A DNA stretch of 64,000 nt from an uncultured Christensenellaceae bacterium (GTDB lineage: Bacteria; Bacillota; Clostridia; Christensenellales; Christensenellaceae), in assembly GCA_910588425.1 (NCBI GenBank), contig CAJUPM010000003.1, forward strand, positions 1 through 64,000, read 5' to 3'. The translations under genes and the position numbers were made by a program. The notes beneath the pieces were generated by a model. The model was not told the DNA's origin. It did not search any database and saw nothing but the letters and a program-made list of their open reading frames with translations. Below, piece by piece: positions 60,867 to 64,000 of this stretch (the stretch's first letter is position 1; each line of letters begins with the position of its first letter).

Positions 60867-61988
60867 CTACAGAGATTTTCCCCAGCATCTTCTGCGGCGC
60901 ACCTCGCGGTCTGCCCGATAATAGGCAAACAGGCCCTGAATATTGTAGTTGTTTTCCAGCTGCGGGCCGGTCTCGGCATAGGCAATGCCGTTTTTGGCGG
61001 CGTTTTTGGTAACTTCTCCCAAAAGCACGCAGGAGAGTCCGGTGTTGCGGTAGGCCGAATGCACGGCAACCAGATACATATCCAAAATTTTAGGGCGGCG
61101 GATGGCTTTCAGCAGATGCACGAAGCCAAAGGGAAGCAGCCGGCCCCGGCATTTGCGCATGGCCTCGGCCATGCTGGGGGCGACCAGCCCAAACGCCGCG
61201 AGCTTTCCCTGCTCATCCTGGATGACGGAAAGATATTCAAGGTTGATGAGCGTCAAAAACTGCCCGGCATAATAGGAAATCTGCTTTTCGCTGATGGGGA
61301 CGACGCCATAGAGCTTTTTGTATTCCGAGTTGATGAGATCGAAAATCTGGGGAATATAGGGCTTTAATTCGGCCTTGCTGGCGAACTGGCGGACGGTGAA
61401 GCGGCCCTTTTGCAAAATGCGCTGGCAGATTTTGTCCAGGCGCTCCTGGTTGTGCCCATCCACATAGACGATGTGCTCGGTCCAGTCGACCTCTTTTTCA
61501 AAGCCCATGCGCCGCATGTGGTCCACATAGTAGGGGAAGTTGTAGTAGGTGATGAACATGCCCTGCCGCTCAAAGCCGTCAATGAGCATCCCTTCCTTAT
61601 CCAGATCGCAGAAGCCGATGGGCCCGATGATGCGCTCCATGCCCTGCTCTCTTCCCCAGGCGGCGATGGTCTCCACCAGCGCATCCGCAACCTGCGCGTC
61701 GTCGATAAAATCCATGCGGGTGATGCGGATGGTGCGCACGCCCCAGATCTCGTTGGCCTTATGGCTGATGATGCCGCCGATGCGGCCGACGGTTTTCCCC
61801 TCCCGCTCGGCCAGGAAAAAGCGCATTTCGCAGTATTCGAAAGCCGGGTTCTTCTTTGGGTTCAGGTTTGCCAGCTCGTCGGAAAGCAGCGTGGGGATAT
61901 ACTGCGGCGTATCCCGGTAGAGCTGGTTTTGAAAGCAGATAAACCGCTTGCGGTCTTTGCGGGTCTGCACCTCTCGAATCGTTACCAT
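60867..61988 (-). CDS. YghO-like GNAT-family protein
   Basis: The 373-residue protein starts MVTIREVQTRKDRKRFICFQN and has RDTPQYIPTLLSDE and a conserved end ETGPQLENNYNIQGLFAYYRADREVRRRRCW, all typical of the long GNAT-related family that includes E. coli YghO. The first GNAT-like domain covers about residues 1-160 and a second covers the C-terminal half. The acceptor is unknown. Confidence 0.78.
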   Translation of the reverse strand: MVTIREVQTRKDRKRFICFQNQLYRDTPQYIPTLLSDELANLNPKKNPAFEYCEMRFFLAEREGKTVGRIGGIISHKANEIWGVRTIRITRMDFIDDAQVADALVETIAAWGREQGMERIIGPIGFCDLDKEGMLIDGFERQGMFITYYNFPYYVDHMRRMGFEKEVDWTEHIVYVDGHNQERLDKICQRILQKGRFTVRQFASKAELKPYIPQIFDLINSEYKKLYGVVPISEKQISYYAGQFLTLINLEYLSVIQDEQGKLAAFGLVAPSMAEAMRKCRGRLLPFGFVHLLKAIRRPKILDMYLVAVHSAYRNTGLSCVLLGEVTKNAAKNGIAYAETGPQLENNYNIQGLFAYYRADREVRRRRCWGKSL

Positions 61989-62123
61989 GTCAAATCATAC
62001 CTCAAAAAAATAGAATAATGGCTATATGACATAATTATACTATTTTCCCTACAAATAGACAAACTTTGTAGCAAAATTTTTGAGGTAAAAAAGGCGCCGC
62101 CGGGGCACCGGAAAAGCCGCTGC

Positions 62124-62651
62124 TTAGGGCTGGAGCGCTATGCCAAAGAGCAGTTCCCGGGCGGTTTCCCCGGTTTTTGGATAGACCCGGGTTCCGGTGC
62201 CGTCTTCCAGCGACATGCCAATTTTTTCCATCACACGCCGGGAAGCGGTGTTTCTGGCGTCGCAGTGCGCCGTCAGGCGGCGGAGCCCAAGGCCCCGGGC
62301 AAACTCCCGGACGGCCAGCGCGGCCTCGGTGGCAAAGCCCTGGCGCCAATAGCGTTTCTGCAAAATCCAGCCCAGCTCGCCGGCAGGCTCCTCCTCTTCC
62401 AAATAGAGGGAGACTGCGCCGATCTGCCGTCCGGCCAGCGTGATGGCGAATTCATAAAAGCGCGGGTTTTGCCTCTGCCATTCCTGCTCCGAGCAGGCCA
62501 AAAACTGCCGGGTTTGCTGGAGCGTGCGGTTTGGAAGGCGGAGCATGTAGGCGGTGGTCTCGGCATCCGAGGCATAGGCATGCGCGGTCTGCAAATCCGC
62601 TGTGCCAAGCGGGCGCAGAACCAGCCGCTCGGTTTTGATTTGAATTGGCAT
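62124..62651 (-). CDS. RimJ/RimL-type GNAT acetyltransferase
   Basis: The 175-residue GNAT begins MPIQIKTERLVLRPLGTADL. The acetyl-CoA site is ILQKRYWRQGFATEAALAVREFA, followed by HCDARNTASRRVMEKIGM, as in ribosomal-protein acetyltransferases. It lies 9 bp after xpt and is co-transcribed with it. Confidence 0.9.
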   Translation of the reverse strand: MPIQIKTERLVLRPLGTADLQTAHAYASDAETTAYMLRLPNRTLQQTRQFLACSEQEWQRQNPRFYEFAITLAGRQIGAVSLYLEEEEPAGELGWILQKRYWRQGFATEAALAVREFARGLGLRRLTAHCDARNTASRRVMEKIGMSLEDGTGTRVYPKTGETARELLFGIALQP

Positions 62652-62660
62652 GATGCCCCC

Positions 62661-63242
62661 CTATTCTTCCCGGAAGCGGATGGCGCCGCCGGCCAGGCTT
62701 TCCACAATGGCCAGCGACTGCACGTCTATCCCCATGCCGCGCAGCCTGTCGCCGCCTCCCTGGAACCCCTTTTCCACCGCGATGCCCACGCCGGCCAGCT
62801 CCGCCCCGGCCTGGCCGAGCAGGTCGATACAGCCCCGAAGCGCCTCGCCGTTGGCCAGAAAATCGTCTATCACCAGCACGCGCTCGCCCGGCCGCAGCCA
62901 GTCTTTGGAGACGGTCAGCATGACGGGCTTTTGATAAGTATAGGAATAAATCTCGCTTTGCAGGAGGCCCTGGGTATCCAGATTGCCGGATTTGGCCTTT
63001 TTGGCAAACACCACGGGCAGGTTGCCGAAATACTGGGCCGCGATGCAGGCGACAGCGATGCCCGAAGCCTCAATCGTCAGAATTTTATCGATGCGCCTGC
63101 CCGAAAAGCGCCGGGCAAATTCCTGGCCAATCTGGCAGAGCAGGGAGATATCCAGCTGATGGTTTAGAAATCCGTCGATTTTCAAAATGTCTCCGGGCAA
63201 AACCCTGCCTTCGGATAAAATGCGGTTTTTGAGCGCCTCCAT
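62661..63242 (-). CDS. xpt: Xanthine phosphoribosyltransferase
   Basis: The 193-residue type I phosphoribosyltransferase has the PRPP motif RVLVIDDFLANGEAL (about 127-141) and the Xpt-type N-terminus (LKNRILSEGRVLPGDILKIDGFLNHQLD). It converts xanthine to XMP. The start at 63242 follows GGAGAAAG. I looked for a guanine riboswitch upstream and saw none. Confidence 0.95.
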   Translation of the reverse strand: MEALKNRILSEGRVLPGDILKIDGFLNHQLDISLLCQIGQEFARRFSGRRIDKILTIEASGIAVACIAAQYFGNLPVVFAKKAKSGNLDTQGLLQSEIYSYTYQKPVMLTVSKDWLRPGERVLVIDDFLANGEALRGCIDLLGQAGAELAGVGIAVEKGFQGGGDRLRGMGIDVQSLAIVESLAGGAIRFREE

Positions 63243-63405
63243 GGCCTTTCTCCTTTGCGAAATTAGTAAACCCATTATAGCATATTCCGGCAAAAAAGAG
63301 CGCGGCTTTGCGGTTTTTTTGCGGCAGACAGGCGCGCCGCGCGAAAACCGGGAACTTTTTTCCAAACAAGGCGTCTAAAAAGAAAAAGCCAAGGGAGGGA
63401 GAGGC

Positions 63406-64000
63406 ATGAAAAAAGGATGGATGCCTAGAGGGTTTCTTTTGCTGGCGGCTTTGGTTTTGGCGGCCGCAGTGCTGTTTGGATGCGCGGCGCAGAAAGGCGC
63501 GCAGTATAGCTACGGAGGGGATTCCAGCCCCAGCGCTCCGGCTGAAAATGCGGGGGATTCAGCAGGGATGGGCTCGCAGGAGGTCACTGGCATTGCCGGC
63601 ATGGGAGCGGCCAGCGATTCGCAGAAGCTCATCTATATCGGAGAGATGGAGATAGAGAGTGAGCAGTTTGAGGCGGATTACGCGGCGCTCAAGGAGCAGG
63701 TTTCGGCCATGGGCGGCTATCTGGCCGGGGAGACGCTCTCGGGCACGGCGCCTGTGGCCTACGGCGATGCAGGCAGATACGGCGAGCTGGTGGCCCGCAT
63801 CCCGACCGAGCACTTCCAGGCGTTTTTGGACGATACGGATGGCCGGATGGATATTGTGCGCCGGCATGTGGATGTGCAGGATATTACCGAATACTACTAC
63901 GACAACGAGACGCGCATCACTCTTTTGGAGACGCGCTATGCCAAGCTGGAGGAGCACCTGCGCTCGGCAGAGCGAATGGAGGATATCATCGCGCTGGAGC
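63406..64000 (+). CDS. DUF4349-type lipoprotein, cut by the window end
   Basis: The visible 198 codons give a lipoprotein (lipobox LFGC, Cys26) with a Gly/Ser linker and then the DUF4349 start: QKLIYIGEMEIESEQFEADYAALKEQVSAMGGYLAGE. ARIPTEHFQAFLDD and VDVQDITEYYYDNETRITLLETRYAKLEEHL follow, the latter a likely coiled coil. The family usually ends with a coiled coil and a C-terminal membrane segment, which lie beyond the window. GGGAGGGAGAGG precedes ATG 63406. Confidence 0.85.
   Translation, partial: MKKGWMPRGFLLLAALVLAAAVLFGCAAQKGAQYSYGGDSSPSAPAENAGDSAGMGSQEVTGIAGMGAASDSQKLIYIGEMEIESEQFEADYAALKEQVSAMGGYLAGETLSGTAPVAYGDAGRYGELVARIPTEHFQAFLDDTDGRMDIVRRHVDVQDITEYYYDNETRITLLETRYAKLEEHLRSAERMEDIIALE

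Noticed and set aside
63243..63405. Possible purine riboswitch upstream of xpt
   Set aside because: None of the conserved purine aptamer junction or loop blocks were seen in this gap.

Overview
The window looks like part of the chromosome of an anaerobic, fermentative Bacillota, most likely class Clostridia. It is GC-rich and carries strong AGGAGG-type ribosome sites. Supporting genes include the redox repressor Rex, pyruvate formate-lyase with its activase, a sensory [FeFe]-hydrogenase, NfnAB, a DarA-type c-di-AMP receptor and many lipoprotein-anchored solute-binding proteins. I saw no rRNA, tRNA, transposase, phage gene or CRISPR array.

Layout. 1-3.1 kb: a repeat array followed by an ABC permease/ATPase pair. 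3.1-6.2 kb: minus-strand single genes (XRE regulator, DarA, NudC, LUD protein). 6.4-14.9 kb: a redox block on the plus strand: rex-lysR, an iron alcohol dehydrogenase, nfnAB, then a PAS-containing group C-type [FeFe]-hydrogenase overlapping a PP2C phosphatase. 14.9-20.2 kb: an SGNH hydrolase, three small membrane proteins, AraM/EgsA-type glycerol-1-phosphate dehydrogenase and a NIF3 protein. 20.6-24.5 kb: a ZTP riboswitch, pflB and, about 700 bp later, pflA. 24.5-32 kb: a broken GNAT gene, DUF1835, creatininase-family, AEC transporter, GNAT, GDPD and AraC genes. 32.4-36.4 kb: three tandem sugar-binding lipoproteins without a permease or ATPase. 38.4-43.7 kb: a complete livJHMGF operon plus a cytidylate-kinase-like gene. 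44.1-45.9 kb: a DapF-fold epimerase and an esterase. 46.0-50.0 kb: a lysine-riboswitch-controlled amino-acid ABC system with two binding proteins. 50.7-51.7 kb: an unusual five-repeat protein. 51.9-55.9 kb: Gfo/Idh oxidoreductase, MIF-like protein, E2-like acyltransferase, dCMP deaminase and flavodoxin. 56.1-63.2 kb: minus-strand typA, cdd, two SIS proteins, GNATs and xpt. The right edge cuts a DUF4349 lipoprotein.

The most striking unexplained structure is in the gaps between genes. Two dispersed repeat families fill almost all large intergenic spaces. Element A is about 45-50 bp with more than 20 copies. It has a conserved AAGGTCAAGGGC end and a GGGT..ATGGGGGC/GCCCCCATACCC hairpin, and it usually lies downstream of a stop codon with the AAGGTC end toward that gene. 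Element B is about 85-95 bp with roughly 15 copies. It begins TACCCGAAT and ends near GGCAAATGCTCTC, and several copies directly abut the T-tract of an intrinsic terminator. Some copies are tandemly amplified with periods of 88, 104 and 121 bp.

How the genes fit together: fermentation and redox control are co-located (Rex senses NADH/NAD+, NfnAB couples NADH/ferredoxin to NADPH, the hydrogenase probably senses H2 and signals through the phosphatase, PFL makes formate and acetyl-CoA). The rest is largely nutrient uptake (branched-chain amino acids, lysine, sugars), nucleotide salvage and small stress or modification enzymes.
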